DNA of 64,000 nucleotides. Source: Diphasiastrum complanatum (lineage: Eukaryota > Streptophyta > Lycopodiopsida > Lycopodiales > Lycopodiaceae). The DNA lies in assembly GCA_029204225.1 (NCBI GenBank), contig CM055096.1, forward strand, positions 44,441,967 to 44,505,966, given 5' to 3'. A program made the translations under genes and the position numbers. The notes under the pieces were generated by a model. It saw only the letters and a program-made list of their open reading frames with translations. It ran no database searches and was not told where the DNA came from. Within the stretch, counting starts at the first letter, position 1. Every line of letters begins with the position of its first letter. This document shows positions 34,760 to 47,689 of this stretch, piece by piece.

Positions 34760-37700
34760 ATGGCGGGGTCAGTTGGTGACGAGAACACTGCGTCTCGTTA
34801 TGTGAAGCTGGTGAAGGAACAGGATGCTCCTATGGAGGAAATTCGACCAGGGGAGCTGAACCAGCCCGTGCACGTACCACAGGTGACAGTACAATTATTT
34901 AGATCCATTTTCAATTGTGAACGGACATCAAAATTTCGTAAGACAACGCTTGAATTGAAGAGCAGACATTTTGATCTATTATTTCAAATGTGAAACGGCG
35001 CAAAGATGTCATGACATAAGCTTGAACTGAATAGCGGAGTATTTGGATCCAGTTTTTAAGTTTTCGCAATTGATCGAGCCTCCTTGATTTCCATGGTTTA
35101 TTTTGAGAGAATAAAACTCTGCAACTGAAGATTAACACGACTTTTCAGCTATGAAAACTGAAGATAGCACGAATTCTTAAGATCTTATGAAACCTTCAGA
35201 TAATATGAAACCTTAAGGTGATACGAACTCTTCAGATAGTGTGAAGATTAAGGAATACGTAAGCTTAAGACATTATGAAGCTTCAGAAAACGTGAAAACT
35301 TAAGATACGAATCTACAAATGTATATTCTTAGATCTGTGTCTGTGGATAAAGAGTTGTCAGAAACAATGTCCGTTTTGAAGGTTGAAATCTGATCGACTA
35401 TATCGAAACAATTTAGTGTTTTCTATCCTCTCATCTTTTGTAGTCAGCTGATAGGAGTCGAAGTCCTCTTCTCAAGTAGATGAAAGTAAGTCTTCACCAA
35501 CACACCACTTTAAGAAGACCAAATGATTTCGTTGCAGCAGATTCAATCTGTAGTGCACTGTGCAGTGATTAGGCGCCAGGGGAGTACTCGTTTACGGTAC
35601 GCCTGATAAGCTGATGATAATTCAGGACACAACAGTAAGTGCTCTTGTTAGGGTTTGTATCATGTGAGAGATCCGAGCTTTACTGTTAAAGGATGTTCCT
35701 TACAGTACAGAGAGAAAAAACAGACGATTAAGATTACAGTAGATTCCATTATTTTCAGGTTCATTTCAGGTCCAAATTTTTTTCTGAAAAGTGTTTTTTT
35801 TTTTGGCGATTCTGGGCAGCGAATCGCGATTCTGGTAATTGCGATTCTCGAATCGCTGTACCCCCATACCCCCAGAATCGCGATTTGCTGCAACTCAGCC
35901 GCATGAAGAGGGAATTTTTCCAAGTAACATAATCTTGTCTTTCAAATGAAACTTAGGGGGCACCTATTCTGCTTGCACTCCTTTGAAAGGACTATGGGAT
36001 CCCCAGCAGTAGCCAAGTTGGATAAGGGCAGTTTGCATATGCAGGCTCCAAACCTGTTTGCCGAGGAAAAGGGATAACCGGCAGTCTTGTCCTCCAATCT
36101 TCATTATGCGTACTGAAGCTAGTGCTATCAAATATAGTTTCTAAATTAGAGAATTATCGTGGCCTATTGTTTCTAATTTGGCAAGAACTATATCACTGGC
36201 AGTCTTTTTATAAGGAGGTGAACTAAAGATCTTATATGCTTCTCCACTTTGTGATCACTGTATTCGCTTATGGGGTTATCATTCTTTGGCTCAAACAAAG
36301 TGAATGGAGTCTGGTTCTTATTGTGAGAATATTTGCAATCTGGAATCCCCAAAGCATTGAATTTTTTATTCTTTCTGTAAATTGAGGCTGTAAACAGGGT
36401 TATATATATCTATTTGTGAAATTAGAATATATCCAATTTCACAAACTTATATAGAGAAGTCAGTGATGTCATAAGGTAAAGTTAGAAACAATATACGAGC
36501 AACTCAAAAAGTCAAACCATCTAAGTCTAAGCAATAATATAAAAATCAATAAACAAAAAGAAAGGGTTATATACCCTAAGATTCATACCCGAACAGAATT
36601 TTCTTGATATTTTTGACAGTTTTCATGCCACCCTAAGCTTTATACGTGAACAAAATTTTCTCAAGGTTTTTGACATGTATCTTGAGAAGCATATGTTGTA
36701 AATGGCCCAATACAACAAACCAACAAAGGTCATTCTTCCTGAGTTTTTTCCTTCTTTTGTCCCATTTATGTGGCTCATGGGAGTCAATCTCCTGACCTTT
36801 AGGAGAGGAAATGAGACCTTCACCAGAATGCCACTTACTGGGGGACCATTCTACCTGATTTGAAACCCTTTGGGTTTACTATTTCCATTTCTCTTATATG
36901 ACTTTGAGACATTTTGCGCCAAATATGATGCCTTTTGGCTGGTAAGTTTTCAAAAAATCCTTTTTTCTTTTATGTGCTGCTTAAAAGATTTCTAACAACC
37001 TTGAGGTTGGCTGGAAGTGAGATTGCCCATTGTACAGTTGTGCGAGTATTTGAATTTTGAAGTATGCCAAAAATTGTCCTACTGTATGCTACAAACATAG
37101 TGGAAATTACGTATCGTATAGGGAAATATGAGGCAACTTTAGAGCTCATATTTGTGATGTTTGAATACTTTTAACTCAGCCTAAGCATTTGGAACGTCTC
37201 CAACGAGTGTTCGTGCATGGTTGCATGTCCCATCCTACAGGGCATGCTAGCTGGAGCACTACGAGGCCTTGGGCATGGGCGATTGCTGTGCAAGTTTCCT
37301 TTGCCATAGGCAGACAATTTGCAGAGCTTGGAGTGAGATCTGTTGTGGTAGGGAAGTCCATTATGGCTTGGCACTTGGGTTTCTAAGGCTTATTTCTAAT
37401 TTGTGCATGATAGACTTCCTAAGTGAGTGCATCAGATGTGTGAATTGTTTGATAAGTTAATAATCAACCATGTATAATTTCTTATGGGCGTGGGGCGCCC
37501 AGGCGTGCATGTCCCATCCAACAAGGCGTGCCAAGAGCTTTAAATGTTTTAAACATGCGAGTATACATCTACGTTAAAGCTTTGAAGGCATGGTTGATAA
37601 AGAGGAGTTGGAGTAGACTATGGTTTAAATTCCAATACACGGTCCTGGGACCTGGACAGGCTCCTCCAATTCCACCTGCAACAACAGGGCCTAGTTCAGG

Positions 37701-40700
37701 TCCACGCATATCACATGAGGCAGCTGGATCAGTGGTAGGCCATAATGTCCCACGACTTCATCAACAGTTGATGCACCATATGTACGTTGCGCCCATTGTG
37801 GCGTGATAGTAGACATGAGGATGAGTATGATGGTTGGTATGAAAATAAAATTTGGCACCATGTAAATAGTGTTGCCACACCCTGAGGAAATGTATAATTG
37901 CATACAATTCCTTCTCATGTCTTGAGTACCTCGGCTAGGAGTTAGCTTTTGTCACTCCCATCGGTCTCTCACAATGTGACCGAGGTAGACCACAAGGGTC
38001 ACACACAACTTGGTTTTCTTATCATTAGCATGCAAACACGGTCTTGCAATGCCCTAAAGATCGGTCCTAGACGCTCTCTATGGTCTGGAATCGATTTACT
38101 GTAGACTAGGATGTCATCAATAAAATTATTAGTGCACCTACCCGTAAAGTCTCTAAGTATGTCATTCATGAGCATCGCTGGTGCATTCAGACCAAAAGGC
38201 ATGACCAAGAACTCATAATCTCCAAAGCACGTACAAAATGTCCTCTTAGGTACATTAGGCTCCCTGATATGGATTTGATGATAGCCACTTCTAAGATCTA
38301 TCTTGCTGAACACCTTTGCACCATGCAATGCGTCCAACAAATCGTCTATTTGTGGCATAGGATACATGTGTTTTATCATGATCTTATTCAAGCCATGGTA
38401 ATTTACACCCATCCTAAAAGATCCATTTTTCTTTTTCACCAACAAAAATTGGGATGAATAACTAGGTTTAATGTAGCCTAATCTAACATACTCATCAAGT
38501 ATCATCTTCCTCACGTCTTCCTCCTCCTTAAGGCTCATCCTATAGGGAGGTGGACAAACAGGTCCTGCCCCTGGAACCAGCTCAATCATGTGTTCCACAT
38601 TTATATGATGGGGTAAACCGGTTAGGTTTTCTTGAACGAGAACTGACTTGAATGTCTGCCTAATAGACTCATCTAAAGTTTTAAGCTTAATAGGATCCAA
38701 AGCAGATGTGGATGCTATCTTTGAGGATGGCAATGCAGAATTATTCTCTTGCATATTAAACTTATCTGATGTATTGCAACACAATACGATGTACTTGCCT
38801 GTCTACATTTTCAGAACTTACAACACGTGATTCATCCACTAAGTCACTCACATTCAGAAAACACAAATACAAACACTGGAAATGTTGCTTCTTTATTTGT
38901 AAAGCCAAAATGAGAGGGTCATCAGGCATGTTCCTCTTGCCTATCAAGGTATGGGACAAGCCCCCATACTTGAACTTATATACATGATTTACAAAATCTA
39001 GAGTTGGCTGCTTAGCTGCATGCCAACGTTTACCAATCACCAAGTCAGAACGTGCTAGTTTGGTAATCTCAACAAAATTTATAACATTGTGTGATGAATC
39101 AGTGTCAACCGCCTCGTGACCTGCCAACCGTCCTTGCATCCTGATTAGTTATGTATCATCAAAACGATAACCTGTTTGAGCCTTAACAAAAAGATATCAA
39201 ATAGGAGCCACAAAACTAATTTTCTCAACTGAAATTACCATCAGTTTAAGGCAAACTTTTTCCTCGTTGCAAAGAGCGTTGAGCTCTTTGAAAGCAATTC
39301 TAGGTATTGTGTCATCCTTGTACGGTTTTGGAAAAACATCACTGAATTCTTGTTTAAAATCTTGCATGATTTGTTAGTCTTGTTGAGAAATTTCGGTGTT
39401 GCAATTATAAGGCTAGGCAAATCTTTGTTTTCTCTGCAATAAGCCTTGGCATTGTGTTAAATGGTGGCCCCCCATAAGAATACCCAATCCCTCATGGTCA
39501 TAATTAATTCACTCGTTGAGCTAAGCCTTCTGACCTCCCTACGGGACATAGATATGAGGTCAGTCTATCATGGGCATGACAACCTTATTTGTCATAACCA
39601 AATCTATTACGTCTTATCTCTAGGATTTTGTGATAGGCATATACGTATCTAGGAATACACACAAATTTTCAACAATCACTCCCCTATACTTGTTAACCAA
39701 AGAAACCATATTCATTTCTCTGAACTAGTAGGTGCCACATTCTTATTTGAGAGAGAGTTGGCTAGCTTGTTTTTGTAGAAGTCCACTATTAGCGTTGATA
39801 ATTAGAATCAAGCAAAGTTCATGTATCTGTTGCTTTCAACTACTCTCCTAAACATTTTGAAAGTGAATGCATCCCTTATTTGCTTACATACTTGAATATG
39901 ATAAATTCCACTGCTATGGAAATCTATTTTTGAGCTAGATTTTCCCTCATCAGTTTTCTAATGTTAAGAATATTGGTGGATTTCAGCTTGTTGTGCATCG
40001 GTGTGAAGAATGTGGGCAACCTCTACCTGAAAGCTATGAATTACCCAGGAATGAGCCATGGACCACAGGAATATGCGGTTGTGCAGAAGATACAGAGAGC
40101 TGTAAGTTGCTGTGATTGACCGTCTCTCTTTGTTAAGTCCTTTTTCCATACTGCTTCAAATAGTAAAGATGTGTATAATTGGCATAATCTCTCTTTTTTC
40201 ATATTTTGGTTCATGTTACTGTATTTTAGTGCCACCCTGATGTCAGCAAACCATCTTTAACTGTGGAATTTTATAACCATGCCTGTTGGAGGGTCAAGAG
40301 ATTGGGTTATTGATCATGTCTTTGTAGTAAAGCCAGTTGAAATATGTCTATAGCTCTATGCATATCTAAATGCATTGCAAAACGTCTGAATCAATGTACA
40401 TATAGGGGAAGAATGCTAAGGAGTTCACCAGTGGCATGCAACGTAATGGGTGCCTGATAGCTAAAGTGGTGCCTACATTATACATTTGTCTGAAGTGAAG
40501 TCCTTGAAATTGCAATTCTAATCTGATTCGGTGCACAATCTCCCAATTTTGGTCTCCCATATCCTCTTTGGCTGCCGATTCTCCCATAATGAATGATTTA
40601 ATGTGTTTTAGAAGGCTAAAACTAGATAGAGAAAGCAAGGTGTGGCTTGTAAGCAGGCCTTTCAACACACATTTTCTTCTAGTGACAGAAAAAGTGTAAA

Positions 40701-42408
40701 TTGCTTAACACATTTTTTGACTTTAGAGATAGACTACAGTATATTTCTTCCTGCACATTTTGGTTAGCTATTGGAGAATAACAGTTGATAAATCTACAAC
40801 AATAAGCATGCAGTAATTCAAACTGCATAAATCCTAGCAGTTTCAATCTCTTACTCCCTTTCCTGGTTGATGTTGGCTTTTAGTTGCTACATGCCAGATA
40901 ATTCATTTTGTTGGTATACTGAGCAGTATACATCATCATTTTTCCTCTGCTCAACAAGATGTGGTGCAACTCCGCTTGATACTCAGTGATCAACAAAGTA
41001 ATAAGATATGCATTGAAAAACAACTTTTTTAAATAAGGTAACCATGACCCTTGAAATTTTTATTGGAATGATTTTCATGCTACATGCTATCTTTCAAAGA
41101 TAAAATAGAGCTAAAAGGCATATGTATTCATGTTAAGTTCTTTCTGTGATGGTCATCAGATATCTTGAACGAGGTTCTTATTTTTGTGACCTAAAAGGGT
41201 ATCATTTGGTTTGTGAAAACTTTCAGGAGCATGTCTGTTGCTTGATTTTTGGAGAAACAAATTAGAATTTGAAAGAGCAATTAAAGAAAAACTTAGAAAG
41301 TGCAACAAATTCTTTTGACATGGGAAGTGTTGCTTGGAGTATGTTTGTATATTCATCTCATTTGGCATGAGAGTGCTCTCTCAGTTCTTGCTCTTTATGA
41401 CTTCAATCAGTAAAAGGTGAGCGAAGCTTTTGTTATGATGTAGATTAATGGATCCCCTCCTCTAATTCATCTACCATGCTATCGATCCCAACAGATATTA
41501 GTTGTACTATTTCTATATCTATTTTATTTACCATATTGTTTTGATTTAGCTGACTTAATTGGTTCACATAATTTCATAATAGAGATCATGACTGTGGATT
41601 TCAAGTGAGCTTGAACTTAGGCCATGATTTCTAGAAGTAGCATGTGTACGGATTACTCAACAAGCTATAAATGTTTGCCCTCTGACTCTGTCGATACAGT
41701 ACACTCAGCAAGCTAGCCTTATTTTTCCAGACATCGTCTCTTTTATGTTGTAGTAATCACAGTTATAAACTGCCTACTTTTCTATGTCAACCATTTGCAG
41801 GTTGGCAAGGAGTGTTTTGTCCATGTGTACTGTTTGGAAAGAATTTCGAATCATTGAAAGATGATGTCCCTTGGACTACTCCATGCACTTGTCATGCAAT
41901 TTTTGTCGAAGGGGGGATTGCATTGGCTTTGGCAACAGCTGTGCTTTCTGGCATCAACCCACGAGCTGTGCTTCTAATAGCAGAAGGTCTATTTTTTTCA
42001 TGGTGGATGTGCGCCATTTATTCTGGATTGTTTCGACAGGAGTTGCAAAGAAAGTATCACTTGAAGGTACTTTTCCTACAGAATTGACAGTAGAAAAATA
42101 AATCTGACCTTCTGGGCTTGTAATGTTTCATTAAAGTTGTTTGAACTCAAAAAGTGAAATATTTTCTGATCACTTGTTTTTCAAAATACAAAATATTTAT
42201 GCAGAATACACCATGTGATCCTTGCATGGTTCATTGCTGTTTACACTTTTGTGCTTTGTGCCAAGAACATCGCGAAATGAGGAGCCGCCTTTCACATGAT
42301 GTTGTTTTGCCAATGATTGTAATCAATCCTCCCGCTGTTCAACAAATGCAAATGCCAGGAAGTCAAGCATCGACTAACTCTGATGCAGCCGAAATTCAAG
42401 CTCTATAG
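34760..42408 (+). CDS. PLAC8-family cell number regulator, CNR6-like
   Basis: Small cysteine-rich integral membrane protein; PLAC8/CNR proteins affect cell number and heavy-metal or calcium handling, and the exact role here is unknown. Exons are 34760-34882, 39987-40101, 41801-42066 and 42205-42408, giving 235 aa, with GT-AG borders and matching phases (the Cys80 codon is split across intron 2). The N-terminus SRYVKLVKEQDAPMEEIRPG and exon 2 CEECGQPLPESYE ... EPWTTGICGCAED are typical of the CNR6 group. The PLAC8 core has C80WQGVFCPCVLFG, then two hydrophobic segments (about 113-131 and 135-156) and CDPCMVHCCLHFCALCQEHREM. The length agrees with CNR6-type proteins. Intron 1 is 5.1 kb and contains an antisense gypsy fragment. 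AATAAA at 42469 is a candidate polyadenylation signal. Family identification is firm; the exon 1 assignment rests on family similarity across a long intron. Confidence 0.9.
36413..36445. repeat. Perfect 11-bp inverted repeat in PLAC8 intron 1
   Basis: TTTGTGAAATT and AATTTCACAAA separated by 11 bp; no protein-coding context. Confidence 0.85.
37990..39140 (-). pseudogene. Antisense Ty3/gypsy protease-RT fragment inside PLAC8 intron 1
   Basis: Minus-strand frames 39139-38762 and 38784-37999 abut. The first carries a retroviral-type protease site VDTDSSHNVINF (usually DTG), so the catalytic glycine is lost. The second runs from LTGLPHHINVEHMIELVPGAG through YHGLNKIMIKHMYPMPQIDD, FSKIDLRSGYHQIHIREPN, FGDYEFLVMPFGL and NFIDDILVYSK (catalytic F-I-D-D) of reverse transcriptase. 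RNase H and integrase are missing or unrecognisable to the left. The copy is opposite to the host gene and must be removed by splicing. Confidence 0.9.
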
Positions 42409-43676
42409 AGGATATATGTGCACTGTACGACTATTTTTGAGCTGTACAATTATTTTTGGACTGAGAAGAATAAAAATTTTGAAAGCATTATCTTATGGAA
42501 ACTGCTAGTTATAACTTAGCCAAACAAGAAAATACTATTTCTTTTTGAACTTCATCATGATTATATTGTGACTTTAGGGTAGAACGCAATTGTGAACTTT
42601 GTGAGAAGGGAAAGCTTTCAGTTAGATGAGTATCTTCTGGATTTGGGTTGAGGTGAAGTGCTTGATAGCTCTGCTATTTTTTATTGTGTAGCCTCTGAAA
42701 CATGCTTAGTCTTGAGCATGTCACATAAAGATTTTCGGATGGAAGTTTCTGAAGACCAAAGATTTTTTACTTTTTAATGCTTGAGCTATATTGGCAGCAC
42801 AGTGCTCTTTCTTGATATTCCCAACTTCAGTAAGAGCATGAATTTCTTCCTGATTGATAAGTAATCCTTAACCATTCCTATGCAAAGAAGTTGCAATTTT
42901 TGTTATCACCAGGCATAACAGTCTGAAAAGGGGTCTTATCCAAACAATAATTAGCCCATTGGGTGAGTTAGCACATGATCCACTTTGCTCAAAGGATTGT
43001 TCACATTGATTGTGTGCATGATCTGTGATGCATGAAGATGTTACCTATGTTTGATTAGGAGGCAAGCTCATAGGTTCAAAATAGCAATGTTTTTTTGTTA
43101 AACTATTATGATGGACCCCATTGCCCGATCATAACAAAGTTACCAAAGTAGGAATCAGATCTGATGCATTCAATAATCAAATACTGTCTTAGATGGCATC
43201 TATGCACAAATCTAGAGAAAACCTGAAATTAGAAAGAATGGTCTTTCATCATCTCAAGGTTAAGGACTTACTTGGACAAGAACATATGGAAGGGCAGATC
43301 AGTATATAACATGAAAAATTTTACTTTCAGACTACTGAGTTGCATCAGAATAAGGACCATCAAGATTTTGGAACCCCAGAACCCTAGATTTTTTTTCTGG
43401 AAAAAAAGTTTTAAATTTAATCTTGGTTTCAGTCAGGATTGCTGATACAGTGCTTGTGAATCCAAATCAAATAAACCAAAGGGCGACCTTGGGAAGGTAC
43501 TGAAGAGGGAACACTAGGTAGGGAGGCCACTATGAATCCATTTTTTATTGATAAAGCAGGACTATGGAATCTAATTACTTTAGCCAGTTTTGTGGTGCAA
43601 ATCTAGAAATTGAAGAGCATGATTTGTTTCATACCTATCTGGTTGCGACTCGCTCTTCTTGATCTCGCAGCTCTCC
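42409..43676. other. 3' flank of the PLAC8 gene, no further gene
   Basis: Contains AATAAA at 42469-42474. No recognisable coding sequence to 43676. Confidence 0.5.
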
Positions 43677-44377
43677 CTAGATAGAAGATTCAAGAAAGCC
43701 ATCCATATCGTTGCTCTCCATCAATATTTTGTACCATTTTGGGAGTTTTCTATCAAGTAATCTACTTCCAAGTGAAAAGGTGTCCCAATGTACATCCTTC
43801 TCCTTACGTCTATCACGTGCAATTTCAATCCTCTTGGATCCACATGGTTTATTCCTCCTCCATCCTCTCTCACGAGGTGAGGTGGTATCACAACGTGCAT
43901 CACCATGTCCATCATCAAGAATATCCATAAATGGTCCATCATCAAGAGGAACTCTCACAATAGCATCTTTACTACATGATGTGTCTCCCTTCTCAACATC
44001 TTCGTCCTTGTACATCATAGGTTCATCAAAGATAACATCATGACTAACGTGCATTTTCCTGTGTAAAGGATCAAGTACATGTAGCCCTTCATACGATCAT
44101 TATAACCTAAGAAGATAAACATCAACACTTTTACATCAAGTTTACCTCTTTCTTCCTTAGAAATGTGAACAAAGGCCTTACATCCAAAATTTCGCAAATG
44201 GCTCACTTCTGGCTTTCTTTTCGTAAATGCCTCTTTAGGTGTTATCTTTGGTACAACAATGGTAGATTTGGCAGGACTCCTGTTACGGAGATAAACTACA
44301 ATGTTGTAAGCTTTAGGCCAAAAACCTTTAGATATCTTCATCTCAACAAGCATAGATCTGGCAATTGTACGATTCAT
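43677..44377 (-). pseudogene. Ty1/copia integrase C-terminal fragment
   Basis: Minus strand 44377-44015 reads NRTIARSMLVEMKISKGFWPKA, YLRNRSPAKSTI, TPKEAFTKRKPEVSHLRNFG and KAFVHISKEERGKLDVK, the end of a copia integrase core and the GKEP-like region. A second frame 44054-43677 continues with HVSHDVIFDEPMMYKDEDVE and a basic linker. A frame change near 44030 separates them. It is opposite in orientation to the copia fragment that starts at 44.68 kb, so the two are different insertions. Confidence 0.88.
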
Positions 44378-44679
44378 TAGGACCCTTTTGGACTCAAAAA
44401 GGGCCTCTTTCTTGTCTAAAGAAGTTTGTTAATCATAATCAATTTACTGCTAATCAATCTTACATGACACTTTTACCTTGGGTTACCACATAGGGTGAGC
44501 AAAAGTCAAGGGCTAAACGTAGGTCCCATCTCCACAAACTTTGTAGTTAATGAAACTCCGCAATAATAAATACTCTATCATGTGAAGGGCTAATAGTGGA
44601 ACATATGTCTAAGTAATTGCATACTTGGGAATATTATCCCCGATGATGTTACAATTCCAAGCTTCAAGGCCAAGAACAT

Positions 44680-45826
44680 AAGGTATGTAAGTTGCAAAGA
44701 GCTCTCTACGGGCTAAAGCAAGCTCCAAGGGCCTGGTTCGATAGAATCAATCGATTCTTGTTACAACATGACTTCATTCCCAACTCTACTGACTCTAATG
44801 TTTATCTCAAACACAGAGGCTCAAGATATGTCATAATAGCTCTATATGTTGATGACTCTCTGATCATCAACAATTCGAATCAGTTGCTTCATGAGACAAA
44901 GTCACTTTTGTTGAAGAAATTCAAAATGACCGATTCAGGCCCTGTGCACTACCTTTTGGGAATCAAGATAACTAGAGATAGAGCGAACAAAAGTATCACA
45001 ATAAGTCAAGAAAGGTATTTAACCATTGTTCTCTACAAGTATGACATGAAAAACTGCAAGTCAATAGACTCGCCTATGGACCCACGATTCAAATTGTCAA
45101 AAGATATGTGCCCCGATAACTGATGCAGAGAAGAAAGAGATGTGCAAATACCCCTATCAGTTGATAGTCGGATCGATCATGTATGCCATGGTCTGGACTT
45201 GACCTGATCTAGCATTTACAGTCAGCACATTGTCACAGTTTATGTCAAATCTCGGCCTACCTTACTGGAAGGCTCTACTTAGAGCACTAAGATACATTCA
45301 AGCCACTAAGCACTATGCTTTGTGTTATAATGAAAATACAGAGGATTCCTTGACATTACTTACTTATTCTGACTTTGATTGGGCTAGAAATGTGGACACG
45401 AGAAAATCCACATCTAGCTATCTTTGCTTTCTAACATGAGGACCCATTTCATGGAATAGTCGAAAGCCGAAATGCATTTCTTTGTCCTCCAGAGAATCCG
45501 AATATGTCACAGCTACCTCTGTAGTGAAGGAACTCATCTGGCTCAGAAGATTGCTTTAGGATCTTATGATCTTCCAAATCAGTCCAACTATACTCTATTG
45601 CGACAATCAGAGGTACATTGCTCTATCTCAAAACCCACGAACTCAGTCTAGAACTAAACACATCGAAGTTCATTTTCTTATAGAGAAAGTTCAGAATAAA
45701 GATGTTGAATTAAGTTACTGTCCGACTGATAGTATGTTGGCTGTTATCTTGACTAAGCCTCTGTCAAGAGAAAAGCATGATGCATTATGTAGCTTGCTCA
45801 ATTTCATTCAAAATCCTAAGAGTTAA
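44680..45826 (+). pseudogene. Older Ty1/copia: RT and RNase H remnant
   Basis: Begins inside RT (QRALYGLKQAPRAWFDRINR), keeps the catalytic YVDD in ALYVDDSLIIN, then LLGIKITRDRANKSITISQ. A frame change near 45120 leads to MSQFMSNLGLPYWKALLRALRYIQ, and the RNase H-like end DFDWARNVDTRKSTSSYLCF, LYCDNQRYIALSQNP, RTKHIEVHFLIEKVQ. In-frame stops occur near 45200 and 45438. The polypurine tract AGGGGTGGGGGG (45831-45842) and the LTR follow. The 5' half is missing. Confidence 0.9.
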
Positions 45827-45842
45827 GCTTAGGGGTGGGGGG

Positions 45843-46197
45843 TGTTGGAATTAAGCTTTACTCCGGCACACCCAAATTCGAGTCATTCGAGTTCGACTCA
45901 CTCGAATTCGATTATTGAGCACAGTATACCATGTAAATGTGTACTCTCTCTCTACAACGACGTTGAAGCCTTACTCTCTAAAGTCGATGTCTGTGCAATC
46001 AATCAACTGAAGCAGAAGCAGGATCAACATCGAATTCTTCGACATCCTTCAAGTTTGAGGTCCATGTCATCCACATCCTGTCAACTTGCTCTGCCCCGTC
46101 CGACGCAGACTACGTTACAATTCACTTCAATACTTTTTAGTAATTGCATTGTTTCACGCTCGTTGCCCACAGTCATTGTAACTGTTCCATGTACATA
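45843..46197 (+). repeat. 3' LTR of the older copia, left part (interrupted)
   Basis: Starts TGTTGGAATTAAGC directly after the polypurine tract. It is interrupted at 46197 by a younger copia and resumes at 52437, ending TCCAACA at 52513. TGTTGGA and TCCAACA are perfect inverted termini; the rejoined LTR would be about 432 bp. Confidence 0.8.
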
Positions 46198-46933
46198 TGT
46201 GAAGAATTGAAATAGATTATCTATGTTAGATGTAGGGGTCTTATGTTTTTTACATCAAGCATCTAGGTGTAGGACGTTGATAGGAATAAATTTGGCATAG
46301 ATGGCAAATTATGCATTTCCACTTGTAATGCCACTATTGAGCCAAAATAGAGTAAGAGGCTAAACACTTGCCAATTAGAGTGTAGACAAGTGTAAAGCTT
46401 TTGTTTGATGAATTCCAAGAGGTCCAATAGGATTTAGAGGTGGAACCTTGTGAGGTCCAATAGGAAATTGAGGTCTGCTTGAATATAGTCCAATAGAATT
46501 AAGAGGTGCATGGATCAATGGTCCAATAGGATCAAGAGGTGACAAAGTATGGTCCAATCATAGTTAAGCATAGTGGTAGCTCGTGGATCTACTAGTATCA
46601 TTGTACTCCTCATTTTGAAGCTAATTGATTTGATGATTTTATGGATTTTGTGAGTTATTGGATTTCTAGCTTTCTCTCTCTACCAGAGAGCTCATGATGT
46701 TTTTTCTCTCTCTACCCGAGGAGAGCAGCTTGTTTTTACTTAGATTATTTTTTGAATACTTCCCACACGTGTGAGTGAGAGTTGGAAGTGATTGAATGCA
46801 TGTAGTAGTGTGTTTTTCCATAGGATCTAAGATTGATCTTGAATCTCAATCTAGTCTTGATCTTGGTGCATCTACACACCTTAGGAGATCACAAGTACAT
46901 GTTGTGGACAATCCACACGTGTGAAATTCAACA
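46198..46933 (+). repeat. 5' LTR of the nested copia
   Basis: 736 bp, TGTGAAGAATTG ... AAATTCAACA. It contains about six copies of GGTCCAATAGGA-like words between about 46416 and 46560 (CCAAT core), and TCTCTCTC tracts near 46672 and 46703. The 60-codon antisense frame here is a by-product of the CCAAT repeat. Confidence 0.95.
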
Positions 46934-46945
46934 TGGTATCAGAGC
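46934..46945 (+). promoter_or_regulatory. Primer-binding site of the nested copia
   Basis: TGGTATCAGAGC immediately after the LTR, complementary to initiator tRNA-Met. Confidence 0.95.
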
Positions 46946-47689
46946 CTACCTAAGATTACCATGCATTTTGATCCATCTAAGTGAAAATTTTTTCATCAAT
47001 CTTGAGCTAGAAGTTGTCAAGGCCCATTTTTCTAGCTATCTTGTTCAATCTTGGATCAAAAGAGATCAAAAGGACATTGATTGGGTCTGAACTGGTACTG
47101 TACGGATTAGGTGCTCAGACACGTGTGAGGAACATCCAATTTCAGTTTGGAAGTTCTCTCTCATGCTTGATCCATTTAACTTGCTTGATAGCTTGTTTTG
47201 AAACTATTTTTGTCTAGTTTCTGATGCAATCAGTTTCATTCAATTTGGTTGAGCCAATCAGAAGCTATAAGCTTTTGAAGAGGGTTAGGTAGGGCACCTA
47301 GACCTGGGTGGACACATTTGGTTTGGTCAAGAGATTGCCTGGTTGATCCAAAATCACAGTTGTATGCTTGCCAATCTCATCTATATGTGATCTAGGCACT
47401 GTTTTGAGATCTTAGCCATTTTGTTTCATGCAATATCATTGTATTTGAGTCAAATTTGGTTTCTTAGAGTACTTCACACGTGCTAAGAGTGTTTGATCCT
47501 AACTTTGCCTATACTCCATCATTTGATGTGAAGTAGATCTTGTTTTAGATATATTTGTGTAGCTAGTGAGAATCAATTCACAAATAGTTGCAAGATCTTT
47601 CATAGGAGGAGATAGTACTCTATTATTGGATCCTATTGAGAGTGTGTAGCAACATTTATTGTTCATCATTTGAGTTTTCTTCACTTCAA

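Noticed and set aside
43677-45826. One continuous copia element
   Set aside because: The integrase part is on the minus strand and the RT part on the plus strand, so they are separate insertions.
46375-46557. 60-residue Pro-rich antisense protein in the LTR (also 51872-52054)
   Set aside because: It is the reverse of the CCAAT word array and is present only because the two LTRs are copies.
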